A stretch of DNA of 64,000 nt from Symbiodinium natans (GCA_905221605.1 CAJNDS010000592.1:44299-108298), one strand, 5' to 3'. Shown: positions 23,809-36,349, counted from the first letter of the stretch. Notes: generated from the letters alone by a model not told the origin. Numbers and translations are program-made.

Positions 23809-26800
23809 AATCATAACAATAAACATAGGGATGGGCGTCTCAGGCCTAGACCTGCTGGATTCCCTGCCCGGAACCCGAGCACAGGATGAACAACCAGGGG
23901 CATGGGCTGCACAGAGTTTAGTCAAGGGCATGCGTCAGGTCTCGCCAGTGTGTTTCATCTATGATACACGAGCTACGTGATCACACGTGTGCGAACTTTC
24001 CCACTTGGCTGGGCCCATGCAGGCGACACATACGGAGAGTACTTTCGGAACCATCCCAGGCGAACTGTGTCCTGGCTTCCTTGCAGGCTTGGGCACTAGT
24101 CTTACTCGTCGCCCTGCAGCTCGGAGCCATCGGGCAGACTTAGCTCTGGGGGTAATGTCCTCGCCCTGTGTCGACATGGAAAGACAGTGCAGTTCCGAAT
24201 TGCACCTCTGACTGTTATGCCCAAGTGCTCACGAGTCGTGGTTGATGCTTGCGGCTCGTGTTCTACGACGGTTTCTTGACGTATGTTTGTGTTGCTCTCG
24301 TTTGTTGCTTTTGTCCCGCCTCCACCTCGCTTAAGCGCCTCGCACGCCTGCGACTGTGCTTAACAGAATACGTGCATTGCACCGTCGTGAGGCGCACGTG
24401 AGGGCAACCGCTTCATGGGGCAGAAAGCTCTACGTCCTGGGCTTCAGGTGATGAATACTTTCACCCTAGTGCTGCCCCGTCCTTTGGAATAACGCAATCC
24501 GCCACCAGAGAGTGGCCCTTGCCAAGGAGCGTGTGCATGACTGAGACGCGCCTGATCACCACAAGAACAAGTGTGGGCATACCCCTGCGCTGGAGGAGGC
24601 CTACCGTATTACGTTATGAAAAAGCAAGGAGGGTTTCGGATGGTTCAAGTTTCCAAGCACATGCACAGCTGAGCAATCTACTACTCTTGCAGACTTCCCA
24701 CCAGAGCATGCGAGATGGTCTAGACTCCGTCGAGATTACTTGGGTGGTAGGGAGAGGCTACGCGGAAGGTAATAGAGGGTTGGTAATGCAAATCGAGCCC
24801 CCTCGATTTACATTCCTGGGGCGGCAGGGCATTGCATAACTTTGGCTTGGGGCCTACGGACCCCCGCTGCTGCTGTCCATGCCCAGCTCGTGCAAGTGCA
24901 TTCTCATACTATGCAGGCACTTTACTGTCATTGCTGGCTGTGTACCTGAAGATGTTGCAGTTCACTCTTGACCCCCCTGTTCAACAGTTTATGGATGAGG
25001 CTGCTTGTAGTCGAGCAACTTCCCCGCATTGAAGCCACCTGCGCAGCCATCACAGCCAGAGATGTAACTCTGAGAGTTGCACAGCTCAGCCAGGCAGGTC
25101 TGCGCTTCACCAATGCCGGTCTGACGATGCTAGCAAGGAGCCTTCAATGTACATCTCGGGGATCTCCCCGGGATAATGCTCCTGTCCGCGGTATTCAGTG
25201 GTTGGACACTTCTTCAGCTTGCTGCGTGCTGTTCTGGCTCTTCCCTGGCCAAGTCTAACCTCAGAACCACAAGGTGAGCTTTTCTACTCGTCAACCTGAT
25301 TTACGTCGATGTAGCTCGCTGAGACAGACTACGGACACCAGCAGAGCAGCCTTGGGCAACACTTAATTTGCGGGGCTTCTGTCACTTCTGTCAGACCAGG
25401 AGCTGACAGGGGGGCCAGGCGAAGCTAGACTGCGAACATTACGAACTGCCTGAGCAGCCCGATTTGGTCCCCTTGTCTTGACCATGAACCCACCTCAGCT
25501 CCAATTCTCAAGGCTCCCCGTGCCAAACTATCAGAATCCCTCGTCCTTGCAGAATTTCATCATCAGATCACCAGCGTAAGTCACCTGCCAGGCAGCCCGG
25601 GAGCTAATTTGCCGTGGAACTGTCTTGAACGAGATTGCCGGCTTGTGTCGACTATCTACTCGCGGAGATGCAGGCGACGCCTTGTTTTGTCCAGCAGCAT
25701 CCTGGGAATCAATGCCGACTGAGATGTGCACTTTCCGGTCAGTCTGGAACACCCTGCGCGCCCAGCAGCAGCAAAGCAGCAAGTTCACAGGGACCCATTC
25801 GATTGACTTGAGGAACTTTGCTGGGTTCAGGGGATCGGAACTCCACGCAAGCCAGACACATCTGTGGACAAGGGGTGCCTGCATGTGCGGGACTATAGAA
25901 GGAACGCATGCGCGGTGGGTGACTAATCAATGTAACAGTCAGCTTGTGGTGAAATCCGCGCACGTCGTCTCTAAGCCTCCAAACATATTGGTGTTACAAA
26001 CAGCGTCTCAGCTTTTGGTGACAGTGACATGCCGGCCTTAACCGAGTTCGCTCTTCGGTGAGGTGTCCGATGTTCTTGTGCAAGCAGTCCTTGATACGAT
26101 CCTGGCTGTGCAGCCATGTACAGCCGACTTGACCACCCTCTGATTAAGCTTACCTTCTCCCGACTGTCTCATTTGTGGTCACTCCGCTTTGCTGCTTGGG
26201 GGCCGTCAGAGCAAGGTCAGAGAGGGGCTTCCCAGGGCATGCCACCCCCGCCCAAACTGCAAAGTGTGGGCCCAACCCTGCGCCTGGATGTCCTCCTTGT
26301 GGGCCCATCGGTAGAACTCATTTGCGTCGGCGATGTTGGGAAAGATGAAGACCTCAACAACAGCCCATGGTCAGCCGTAAAAGGCCGGAAAGCGCTGGGT
26401 TGCGGCACGATGCTGCACACTGCATGAATCATGAATCATCCTAAACCCTAAACCCGAAACCCTAAAACCCTACACCCAAAACATGTGTTGCCAGGACCTT
26501 GACAGAAGTAAACGGGAAGGGATGATTTCGGACCCACGAGGGCAGGGTTCCTGCCAAGAAGCTGGTGCGCGTAGCATGCACCGCGTCTTGATCCGTGTCG
26601 TCACGCCGCCGCCGGCTGTGATTGCCTGTCAATTTGTAGCAGTCGCAGAATCCGCACCTCTGGAAGTTCTCACAGAGGCACCCACTGCCGATAATACTGG
26701 TGCGGCACAGTCCACGATGACATGGAAAGTTCAAGGCTAGCCACAGCTTGTTTCGGAATCTTGTCGCCCCGTCTATGCAATGAAGGGGAATGTTCGGAGT

Positions 26801-27674
26801 GGCATCAAATGAATGAATGAGTGAATTCATGAATGAATGGATGGATGGATGAATGACTGAATATGTGAAAGGATATGTCATGCTCACAGTTCAGGGAGTT
26901 TGGTATGTGCAACCTGTATTTGAACTGGAAATAAGAGGCTTCCACACTGTATTTGACAGGGCTGAATCTGCTTGCAAAGGTCAGGCTCGGAGCTGCACGT
27001 GGGTTGCGCTTGCGCTGCATGCCCCCCAACCCTCATGCCCAGTGCTTAGTTGCACATGCTGTGCAAATCTGTGCAACATTCAACATCGGTCGTTGGCAGG
27101 CTGTCTAGGAAAGGGCTCATTGGCAAGCATTGGAAGTCACTGTGGCAATGCTAATCCTGCCTTGGCCCCTCGACTGTACGAGGCAAGCAAGGCGCCTCTC
27201 TCAGGCAGGAGAAGTACCAACATAGAGAGAAAGCGTTACTGCACACCGACAGAGCAATGACGTAGTATGTATGTATGTATAGTGTATATATATATATAGA
27301 GAAATAAACAAATGGATGTATATATGTATATACACACACATATCTTGCTTTGCCCCGTCTACGCGTTTCTGCACGCTCTCGCGGCTTTGCCTTCATGAGT
27401 CGCCATGGGCACCACGTACTCCTTCGTAGCGTACTCCCCATTGACCTGTCTTTCTGGAACATCTCTTTGACATGCTGGGACTCGTCCTTGCCATAAACTT
27501 TTTGTCAGGTTTTGTCTCACTCTACTTCCAACAATCCTGCGTGCAATATGCGCGAAGACTAGTTCGACAAATTCGAAGTGAACTCGATATGTTCGAGGCG
27601 ATAAGCAAGCCTTGAGTGGACCAATGACGCCGATGGGATACTTGACGGTGCCGACATAGTTCTCTGTGTTATTC
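21575..27674 (-). CDS. 3-hydroxy-3-methylglutaryl-CoA reductase (HMGR), at least 17 exons
   Basis: HMGR reduces HMG-CoA to mevalonate with NAD(P)H. Exons in order: 27674-27611 (ENYVGTVKYPIGVIGPL), 27445-27391 (VPMATHEG, holding the catalytic Glu), 27195-27161 (ALLASYSRGAK, 35 bp), 26625-26563 (ends MLRAP), 26352-26293 (VFIFPNIADANEFYRW), 26101-26043, 25970-25914, 25753-25681 (VHISVGIDSQDAAGQN), 25584-25546, 25181-25131 (EIPEMYIEG), 25038-24946, 22789-22693, 22643-~22527 (ANGLAAFYIATGNDPA, catalytic Asp), 22195-22137 (DLYASITLNSII), 22068-22027 (VANVGGGTSLP), 21946-21889 (ANELAEICA) and 21714-~21575 (VALSGELSFYASM). Phases agree at most junctions. Many donors are GC and two may be GA. The motif order matches the soluble bacterial-type catalytic domain; no membrane segments were found. 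The first exon(s), the catalytic Lys (DKK motif) and the C-terminal His were not located, so the ends and the 25.1 kb junction are uncertain. Family identity is firm. Confidence 0.88.
23606..23830. repeat. AT-rich (ATC)n / (AAT)n tract
   Basis: CATCATCAT and AATAATAAT blocks alternate for 220 bp, inside the long intron of HMGR between exons 25038-24946 and 22789-22693. Confidence 0.95.
26440..26475. repeat. CCCTAAA array inside an HMGR intron
   Basis: A short degenerate telomere-type tract (CCTAAACCCTAAACCCGAAA-like) lies between HMGR exons 26625-26563 and 26352-26293. Confidence 0.85.
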
Positions 27675-28770
27675 CTGGCGCTAAGGGGGCCACATGATGC
27701 CAGGGTGACTCTGACCACCAAGGAATTCCCAGAGCTGAGCTCCTGTAGATCTCTGCATCATTCACCGATTGCTCATCCGCGACATAGTCCTTAAAAGTTG
27801 ACACTGGCCAAAAAAAGCTGACCGATGCTGAGCGGCTGCAAGGTGGCACAAAGCAAATCAAAGCAACTAGTGCGGTGTAACGGTGCGGCATGGCGAGTGT
27901 GATGAAAGAAACGCTAGAAGACCATGTGGGAAGTGTCAAGTTGGGGACCTATGTGGAGCCGTGCGGTGCACATGGCCGGAGAGGTCGTGAATCTCTTCGG
28001 AATTTAGAAAATAGGACCGAGTGCGGTCTGCTTGCAGTGTTAAGGCACAGACTCAATCTGAGAGCTTTTGATGCAAATTCGACGCTGCTCCCTTCTTGAG
28101 GCGTTCTTGGCCGCACATGGTCGTATGTCAGCCATATGCTGTATCACCCCCGCGTTCGGGGAGGGAAACGTCTTTAGGACGAGTGGTTGCGCCACCGGAA
28201 TCATTAGACAGCCCACACCTTTATGTCATGGATGCCCTGTGTGCCATGGCACCAGGCCCTGCGTATGGCATTGTATGCCTGTGCTTTCCTGGTTTCAGCG
28301 GCCACATCTCTGCACAGGCCCGCGGAAACTCGTAACACAGAAGGATGCCCGAATGCAAAGATATAGCATGCCATGCTGCGGCGGTGAAAGATCGAGCTTG
28401 CCGACTGGGTTCGCTACACACAGTTCCTCCAGCACTGCACACATATATATATATATATATTTTTTTATCTATATTTATTTATGTATTCATTTGTATGTAA
28501 ACGGTGGGCTACAGCAGCGAAAGTGGCGGGGCCTTCATGTCTCACAAGCTGTCACTGTGTTGTCGTCCTTGTTATTGCTCGCGTTCTTGCTCTTGTTCTT
28601 GCTGTTGTTGCTGTTGTTATTGTTAGTGTTCGTGCTCCTGCTCTTCCTGCTGTTGTTGTTGCATGTCATTTTGTCGTCACAAATACAAAGTGTGTCATGA
28701 TTTCTGGGGCTTTGTAGCGGCGTGGTGACATGGTGCGAGGCGACACGGTTTCCATCGAGACGGTGAACGG

Positions 28771-29458
28771 TCAGAGTGGGGATTCCTCAGCTGTCGCTTG
28801 TGTCAGTCCGCTTTCGGGCGACTTAGCATCATTGTTCCGCCAAGATTCCCAGTACTCCTTGCTGACTGGGACGGATTGTCCCCGAACTTTCAGCTCCCTT
28901 GCCAGTTCAACAGCAGCTGAAATATCGGCAGAGTGCCTAGCACCTACAGCATAGCTGTCGGGGGAAACCTAGGAAGGATCTAATTAGACTCATTGCCTGA
29001 GACCGGGCAACAGCTTGCTCGATCCGATGCACACCCCGTGCCTCGTCTCGCGGTCGGACAGGCATACTGGACGAGCAAAGTGTCGGGCTTGGAAGAGGCT
29101 CGGCAACAAGCGTCGTAGCCGCGGCGCCTGCCGGCCTCGACAGGCTCCGAGGAGTCCGAGGAGTTTCGGAAAAGCGAACGCGGCTAGGAGCTCTAAGTCA
29201 GGGGCTCAGCGCGGGGAGGGCGCAGCGGCTCAGCATCTTTCAGACCTTGGAAGCAGGATGGACGTGTCAACTTGCTGAGATCGGAGTGTCAAAACGCAGA
29301 TCGTGTAGGAATTCCGGCTTCTGCCGCGTCATAGACTGCAGGAGTCAGACGTCACTAAAAACAGAGCCTTTGGCATCGTTGTTGTTCAGGACCGTATGGA
29401 ATGCATGGCTCTGCAGTGTCAAAGGCACGCTCACGGGCGTAAACGCATACACTTCAAC
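28771..29458 (-). CDS. Unidentified gene, three 3' exons
   Basis: Terminal exon 28943-28771 reads ARHSADISAAVELARELKVR, then VSKEYWESWRNND, and ends at TGA. It joins in phase to exon 29335-29272 (SMTRQKPEFLHDLRFDTPIS) through an A|GTTGAC donor. A third exon starts at 29458 after GAAAG| and reads VEVYAFTPVSVPLTLQSHAF then HTVLNNND; it likely stops at a GC donor near 29378, giving a ~42-bp intron that removes an in-frame TGA. The product is not recognised; the last exon has the helix pattern of a small Rossmann-like or anticodon-binding fold, which is only a guess. It lies upstream of HMGR on the same strand. Confidence 0.55.
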
Positions 29459-30132
29459 CTTTCAGATATGCTAGCTATCCTGTGGTGAGGTTTCATCAAC
29501 ACATGCACTTCAACATGTCGCATGTGCTGGCATCCTGATGTATCCTGTGGTGAAGTTTTCGTGTGTCGCGTAGTCAACGGGTGAATTGTGAATGTTCACA
29601 AAACGAAAACTTGAAACTCGCATTTTGCGACTTATTGCTTGCGGTTCTCGACTTCGTTGCAAAGATATCTAGCGGAACCTGAAGTGTGAACAGTTCGCTT
29701 GTTCCACTGTTCGAACTGACAGAAATGGCTCGTCTCAAGTCGAAGAGCATCCTTAACAACACTTGACCATGACTTAACAACATGTGAACATGTCTTAACA
29801 ATTGCCACATTTGAAGGGGTTCCAGTGGCCGACTTTTTGAAAGTTCGAACTGTTGATCTCTCCCATTGCATCGCCGTACGTTGCAAAGCAGCATCGCCAT
29901 ACGTTGCAAAGCATGGTACAGTACAATGTGGACCGATGAGTTTTGACACTTACTTTCTTTTGTGGTGACAAAACATGCAAGGGACAAATGCTGAACTCCC
30001 GTGAATGCACAATCCCTCCAGGCCAGCCGGTTGAGAAAAAACATACCAGCTCATACTCTGGCCGCACAGGTCAGTCCGCAGGCTTCTAATTGCGGAGCCC
30101 CCTGCCTGCAACCATGTTGGTCATATTAAGTA

Positions 30133-30233
30133 CTATGCTCCCCTTGAAACCTTAATAAAGAACAATATTCTTAATATCCTTTTGGGGTTAATTTAAACAA
30201 AAATACAGCATTATTCCCAAGAGGGATATATAG
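30133..30233. mobile_element. MITE copy 1 (101 bp, TSD AGTA)
   Basis: An AT-rich element begins CTATGCTCCCCTTG and ends CAAGAGGGATATATAG, so its ends are inverted repeats of each other. It is flanked on both sides by AGTA, a 4-bp target-site duplication. A diverged copy lies at 43686-43785. There is no coding capacity, so it must have been mobilised in trans. Confidence 0.8.
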
Positions 30234-30446
30234 AGTAAACGTTCTGCCTGTGCCACGCAGGCTGCCCCCTCGACTCCGCAACCGGGATGAGCAACTGCGA
30301 CCAAGAGAATACGCGCGACTCAGAGCCTTGCGATGACGGCTTCTTGGGAAGACTGCTGCCGGACGCAAAATGCTGCTGCGAGCCAGAAAATGGCATGTGT
30401 CAATGAATCTACACCAAAGTGATGCCATCCAGGCAACTCATGCATG

Positions 30447-30716
30447 GTTTAGGGTTTGGGGTTTGGGGTTTAGGGTTTAGGGTTTAGGGTTTCGGGTTTA
30501 GGGTTTAGGGTTCATGTTGACAGCATCCCTCGCACATCTCATCGCCTCGCGAAGGAGCCATGGTGCAGAGGTGACGGCCCTCAGGCCCGGCTGTTCGCTA
30601 CATTTGACACTTCGGTGAGGTACTCTTCTGAACGCGTATTGAGCGTATTGGATCGCTAGGGTTTGGGGGTTTAGGGTTTAGGGTTTAGGGTTTAGGGTAT
30701 AGGGTTTACGGTTTAG
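30447..30716 (+). repeat. Two TTTAGGG arrays (30447-30511, 30657-30716)
   Basis: Each has eight to nine units with GGGGTTT and TTTCGGG variants, separated by ~145 bp of unique sequence. Confidence 0.95.
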
Positions 30717-31320
30717 GCTAATTGACACGTAGTGTCGGAATGTCGATAGTGCAGAGCGCAAGCACGGCATGCTAGATGCTACTAGATGGCTCGAACCAGA
30801 TCTTGAAGTGAGCAGCGCCATCCCGCAGCAATACGCCATTTAAACACTGCTAATAGCTGCTCATGGACTGCTGCAGCAATATGCAGCAAATCAGTTGCAG
30901 GTATTAGCAGCACTGAGTCTACTCCGATCCTGTTTCTCCAATACGCAGTAAGTGATTAACATACAATGGCCACACCAGCGCAACCTTCTATGTACACGCT
31001 GCTGGGCATTGTCGGCTGCAGAGCAAGCCTTTGATCACGGACTACTCGCCTGAGACAGGCGCGCATTGCATTCGCAAGTGCTGAAATGTCTTTTGGGCGT
31101 GGTGGCAGCATTGCTGCTGCCCTTCAGTGGATGGGACTATGCTGCGCAGCATCTCACATCCACAGCGGCACGCTCATCCTTCCACGACATGGGTCAGCCA
31201 TATTGAAATCCCAACAGTGAGAGGTCCCATCACTTCAAAGTCTCCTCCAAATTGCAAGCTCGCTGTTCCGATGTGCCTTTCCCACCTCAACAGAGCGTCT
31301 GGGCCCATTGTTGGCACTCA

Positions 31321-31435
31321 CCTCTCGGTCCCTCTCGGTCCCTCTCGGTCCCTCTCGGTCCCTCTCGGTCCCTCTCGGTCCCTCTCGGTCCCTCTCGGTC
31401 CCTCTCGGTCCCTCTCGGTCCCTCTCGGTCCCTCT
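31321..31435. repeat. 10-bp tandem repeat CCTCTCGGTC x11
   Basis: Eleven perfect copies. Because 10 is not a multiple of 3, every frame cycles through a 10-residue peptide, which explains the long open frames here. Confidence 0.97.
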
Positions 31436-31892
31436 TCCCGTTCCCAGGGCCACCAGTAGCAGATCTCGTCCTCCAGCCGAACAAAGGCCGAGCCACCTGC
31501 ACACGGAGCTTCGACTCTGCGGATTGAGCGGCATTGATGGCACACGCAGCTACAGCGGCTGGCACAGTATGCCCTGTCTGCAAAGAGGCACATTGTTGTA
31601 CAGTCCTTGCCCAAAGCTGTAGTGTGAACCTTTTGTCGGTTGCCTGGCACCACGAGCTGCAGGTAGGTGTAGCCTGAACCTGCCAGAGCGAAACGCCCGT
31701 GCAATACACCTTCTGAGCAGCTCAAGCCGCCAAAAGACATGCAAACTGAACTGATCTGCCAAGAAGCGTTTCTGCATAGTCTTTGGAAAGATCATGGACT
31801 AGCAGCCTGAAGAGCGCAGCACAACGCTGCCAACACTGCAGCTCCCCGCAACCATCAGTCTCGGTTTCATCAAAGCATTGATTGAAGTCCCA

Positions 31893-31954
31893 TAAAACCC
31901 TAAACCCTAAACCCTAAACCGCCAACCCTAAACCCTAAACCCCTAAACCCTAAA
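31893..31954 (-). repeat. CCCTAAA interstitial array
   Basis: About eight units with a CCGCCAA interruption. A shorter one lies at 34203-34248. Confidence 0.95.
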
Positions 31955-33515
31955 CTCCCATCTGAAGCTTGGCTTGGCACCAGCTGCAACCAAAGAATAG
32001 GGTGCCCTACTTCGCAATGGTTGTTCTGAAACCCATCCTTTTCAGGTCCTGCGGCTCAACTGAGCATGTCGCAAATGTGAATTCATGTAGTATGCGACCC
32101 CGCGAAAGCTCGCTGTTCGCCAACCCGACCCCATCCCCTCCCAACCCCTCCGCTCCTAACCCCTCCCCTCCCAACCCTCCCCTCCCAACCCCTCCCCTTG
32201 ACAAACCGCAAGCAAGGAAACTTTAAACCCTGCTAAACGTAAACTCCGAAACCTAAACCGTCCGAACTCTGAGCCGCAAACTTCAAGCCCTGCACCCTAA
32301 AGCTCCATCAACCAACACCTCACAAACAATCGAACCTAATCTGAGCAAAGGAGCGTCCCATCATTCTGCAGTGCTATTGCCTAAGCACGCGCACGGAAGC
32401 AAAAGGCTTCGTGCATGAATATGATTGAGGTGCTGCTGGTAGCGAGTTGAGACTGGAAGCTTGGTTTGGGAAACCGTCTGCGCAGCCACCATTGGTCAGG
32501 AAGCATGTAAGCAGCGAGAAGCCGCGTAAGCTCCACGCAGAGGTGCCGAGTGTCACAAGATCAGCCACTTCAGAGTTGGCGCCCAAGGGCACCTGGTAGG
32601 TGGTAAAGGCCAGTGAAAAAGAATGCCGATGTCCCCATACCCCCCATGTCAGCGAATCGAGGAACTGGACTGCCACGATACATTTGTTCGACCGCCGTCC
32701 GCACTGAGCCCGCACCCCACCCCCCACACCCGGTATGTTCTGGCTTGTGGAATCCATGTTGGCCCAGGACCCCGAAGGGAGCCTCCAGGAAATGATATGG
32801 CTAGGCAGAGTCTCCGCAGGACTCGCTTGGGCCCTTAGGGGTAGGTGTTGGAGGCTCCTGGGGCTTCTTCAGGGGTTCTGCAGCGCGCCATGCAGGCTGA
32901 AAGGAGCCTTGGAAAAGCGGCACAGGGTAGCTGCTTAAGGTTAGGAGGGTCGAGGCTCACAGGCAGACCTTCAGTCACAACTCCACTTGCTGCTAAAAGG
33001 GTTGCAACATTGGTCACCCCCCTGCCGCTCCACCAAGAGCACCTCCACCAGCGGCACCAATGCTGACGCATTGCTCTCCTGCAGATTTAAGGGGATGCAA
33101 TCACTGTGGTGAGCAGACACGCAACTTGCGGCATTGCCATCATTGCACTTGGAACCTATCAAACGGGATAAGCCACTTGCCCGGATCTTGTCAGCGCACA
33201 TAAGGTTATTTGCAGTCTATGCAGGCCGAACGGGCCTGCGCCAATCCTGCTGCCCCCTGAAGTTGGGAGCCCATCTGAACCAAGGCGTTCCCCTGCGCTG
33301 GAATCGCAATGAAACGCACGGCGAAGCTGTGGGTCCAGTAGCAGCTCTTTGTTTGTACAGCCTGCGAGCATCCAAAGTACAGTGAAACTTCAACAGGCAG
33401 GAGCTGCTTTCCACGCAGCATGGGCTGGACTAGCAGGTATGTTAGTGTATCTTGGTCGCCGTAGGCTCCCAAACTCGATATTATCTAGTCATTCCTGTCC
33501 TGTTCGCTGCAGGCG

Positions 33516-33752
33516 GTGAGACTTCTTGCTTATAAGCTTGAATACCTTAGTAACAACACTGTATGGGCAACAGTACATCGAGCCTGTTGGCTTAGGTGGA
33601 CCTCTCTTTCGGTTCAGTCTGCCGTTGGACGGCCACTGGCTGCGGTGACACTGCAACTCAGCCTGATTAGGCCAGCTGCGCAACACATCCTCGACGCGGC
33701 TGTCAAAGCAGGGTGGTCGCGATACGGGAAATGTGCTGGCCCACACTTCTGA
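33516..33752 (+). CDS. Possible plus-strand exon, doubtful
   Basis: An open frame follows CTGCAG|GCGGTG and reads AVRLLAYKLEYLSNNTVWAT with further Trp residues. It is protein-like, but the minus strand is open across the same bases and no family is recognised. Confidence 0.2.
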   Translation: MRLLAYKLEYLSNNTVWATVHRACWLRWTSLSVQSAVGRPLAAVTLQLSLIRPAAQHILDAAVKAGWSRYGKCAGPHF

Positions 33753-35091
33753 GTTCATCTGGGTTTGGAGCGGGAATCTCCCGAAGAAGGTCAGCCGCGA
33801 AGCTCCTCCAGTCTGCCTTGGATGTCCAATCGCTTTGCAAGGCTTCTGGGAGGGAAGACTCTGAGTGCCAAGCTGGCCGTCAAGACACAAATCATGTGAA
33901 GTAGGGCTTATATCTAGTATTAAAAGGAACCTTATATACACTCACCAAGAATAGTAATATAAACCTTGTTTCATGTACAGCCCTTTCAAATTCCTGAGCC
34001 TCTTGCCCTCGACCACTCTCACCAAGGAGGCCTTCACCTGGGTCACTTTGCTTCGTGGCTCATGCTTCCATGTCTTGCCTGAATCCTGAATCTAACTGCA
34101 AGAAATACTCTGACAGTCACAGACAAACTCCTGGAGTGAACATCTGGAGCATGCAGCGCAGCTTTCACTGTGTGACGAACTTTTCAGAGGAAGACCCCTC
34201 AGCCCTAAACCCTAAACTCTTACCCCTAAACCCTAAACCCTAGACCCAAAACCTGTATTGCTTTCACTAGCCAGGGCACCTTCTGCCACGCTAGCACAAG
34301 CTGGTCTTCGGCGATTGTGCCTGCATCACCAGATTCAGTGCTGCCAAGAGGTTCAGCTAAACCTGTGACCGATGTTGTTATGTCGTGGCAACATCTGCCA
34401 ACTATACTGCATGTCTGTCGAGAGGCCCAAGCCTGTTGCTTCAGGATCGAGTTCCTCACAGGCTGCGACCCACTGCTCGCCCACGAAGGTGTTGACCTCT
34501 TTTAGAAGCTCTAGGGCGTTGCGCACGTCGACCAGTTATGCGGCTTCCACCAGCCTTCTCATCTTCCGGCAGGCCATACGCAGACATCCTTACCGTCGTG
34601 CAAAGCACGGTTGCTCTTTCCAGCCCTTCAAGACCCACTGAGACCTTTCAAGACCTTTTGGCTGAAGTGTGCTTGACTGTCATTGATTCCAAGTGCAGCT
34701 AAGATTCAGATTTGACAGCATTGCAAGCGTGTCAGATCCCTGTCGAAGGGATCGCGCACGAGCTCATGAGTCAGAAAACAATTCTCAATCTGTTTTGGAC
34801 GGCTTCGTGCTAGCTTCTGAATCTGCACGGGTTTTTATAGCTTCTGAAGCAGGATTTGATAGCTTCTGAAGCTTAAATCGGGCAAATGATGCAAAGGATC
34901 GTTCCTGCCGCAAGTCGCATCTGGTAAGCAACATGAGCTGAATCCTTTTATGGGGTTGCAACAAAGCAGGCGAATGAGGTGCTTGTGCCTCAACTTAAGA
35001 TCAAGTGCACATTATGTCATCAAGCAACATTGAACATTTCTTATCCTGCCAATCAACTATGCGTCGCACCTGGTGCAGCGATGGGCTCACT

Positions 35092-35304
35092 TTAGGATGC
35101 TGTACTCAAGCTTCCAAAGTGTTCCTGAACGCTCCCCACTGCCTCTTCTAGCTTGTAGGGCACCTTGCCGTCTGCGAAGGTCTCCTTCTCTTCCCTGGCA
35201 CGACTGGACCCTTTTTTGTACCCGTTGAGTCAGGACAAATACTGCTTGAAGTCGGCCGGCGAATTTGCTGTGATGGCAAGGCCTATTGCCAGTTCGGGTC
35301 GAGT
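35092..35304 (-). CDS. Unidentified gene, last two exons
   Basis: Exon 35304-35246 (RPELAIGLAITANSPADF) and terminal exon 35194-35092 (EEKETFADGKVPYKLEEAVG, ending at TAA) are joined by a 51-bp intron with a GC donor and GCCAG|G acceptor; phase 2 agrees. Without splicing an in-frame TGA at 35230-35232 interrupts the frame. The product is a soluble, charged C-terminus of unknown family. Exons at 35.5-35.8 kb on the same strand may be upstream parts. Confidence 0.5.
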
Positions 35305-35498
35305 CTAGCAAGTGCAGATGCTCGTGATTTGCAATCCCTTGCCACTCGCCTTAGCATTGCCAACGCCTGGGCCACAAGCTCGTCGCCCTGAGCAGCCTGC
35401 CACTGTGAGGCCGCCAGGCACGTAAGCAGCGCCCCAAAGTGTCTACTTCCTGGTTCTCCCTCTAGCGACTCTAGCTGCCTCTAGCTGCATCACGCAAC

Positions 35499-35802
35499 CT
35501 AAGACACCCCTGTACACTTTCGCTGGGCGCTTGCCGCTCGGCACTCAGCCTTGGCTTTCTCCGCCTCAAGCTTCCTCGGCCGCTCAATCTTCGGTTTGCT
35601 ATACATGTCGAATGACATTATGCTGTTATGCCGAAAGTCTGAAGGTACAGCTTCACTGCCTTCTTTCTGCTCTCCTGCAGGCACCGCAGGGTCCGGAATG
35701 TGGCACAGAGTTCCAGACTCTCAGCCGGCAGGCCTCGCAGAAGGGCGAGAGCTTGCCAACCTCCACCTCCGCCTCCGTCATGTCATCCATATACCTTTGC
35801 GA
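35499..35802 (-). CDS. Unidentified Cys-rich and basic exons
   Basis: A frame from 35802 reads YMDDMTEAEVEVGKLSPFC and then CEAC...CGAC, which could form a small zinc-binding knuckle. Lower down, in another frame, lies a charged stretch (MYSKPKIERPRKLEAEKAKA) ending near 35510. The junction between them near 35680 is unclear because three frames are open. They probably belong to the gene ending at 35092. Confidence 0.4.
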
Positions 35803-36349
35803 CTGCAGCGCCGAGGATATTTAATCTTGCACTTCGGGTCCTACACTTCCGATACAGGGCCGACCTTATCACTCAGGACATGAACGCGAGACTCTGAAAC
35901 AGCCCCAAGTCATGCTTGCCCCACTCCCGTCCTCACTGTTGTCGGTCCGACGAAGTAAGCTGGTGCGACAGTTTGGTCCTGCGCTATCAAGAAGGGATCA
36001 TTTCTCAACGGGTCGCGCAATGGTTGATATAAGCATCATCGAAATTTCATTCCACACACACAGGCACAAGAAAAGTAACATGTCGCATGTACAAGAACAC
36101 TTGTGTTGCGTGTGCCAAACCGCAGCGTATGTCAGGGTCCTTCCATTATCGAGAAACACCCTGCCACGACACCTTAAATCCCTGACATATTTGTCCCAAA
36201 ACAAGAAGGTTGTAACCAAGAAACTCCCGCAAGCTCCCCAGGAGCTAGCCTGCGTGACTAGGGAAAGACATGATGCTAAGCGCCATGATGTCCTGTTCTG
36301 GGGGCACCCAGTGAGTGTTAAATGTGGTCTCAGGCGCCTCCTCATGTTC

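Larger units (their letters stand above)
29500..35000. other. Mostly intergenic or intronic stretch
   Basis: Holds MITE copy 1, four telomere-type arrays, the 10-bp repeat and a small 22-bp tandem duplication (29868-29911). Possible coding fragments occur at 33300-33470 minus (DQDTLTYLLVQPMLRGKQLL) but could not be framed. Confidence 0.5.

Noticed and set aside
29336-29350. 15-bp intron or in-frame stop readthrough
   Set aside because: A 15-bp intron is implausible. A GC donor further upstream gives a ~42-bp intron and removes the TGA.
35230-35232. In-frame TGA as selenocysteine or nonsense mutation
   Set aside because: A 51-bp GC-AG intron in matching phase removes it, as in other short introns here.
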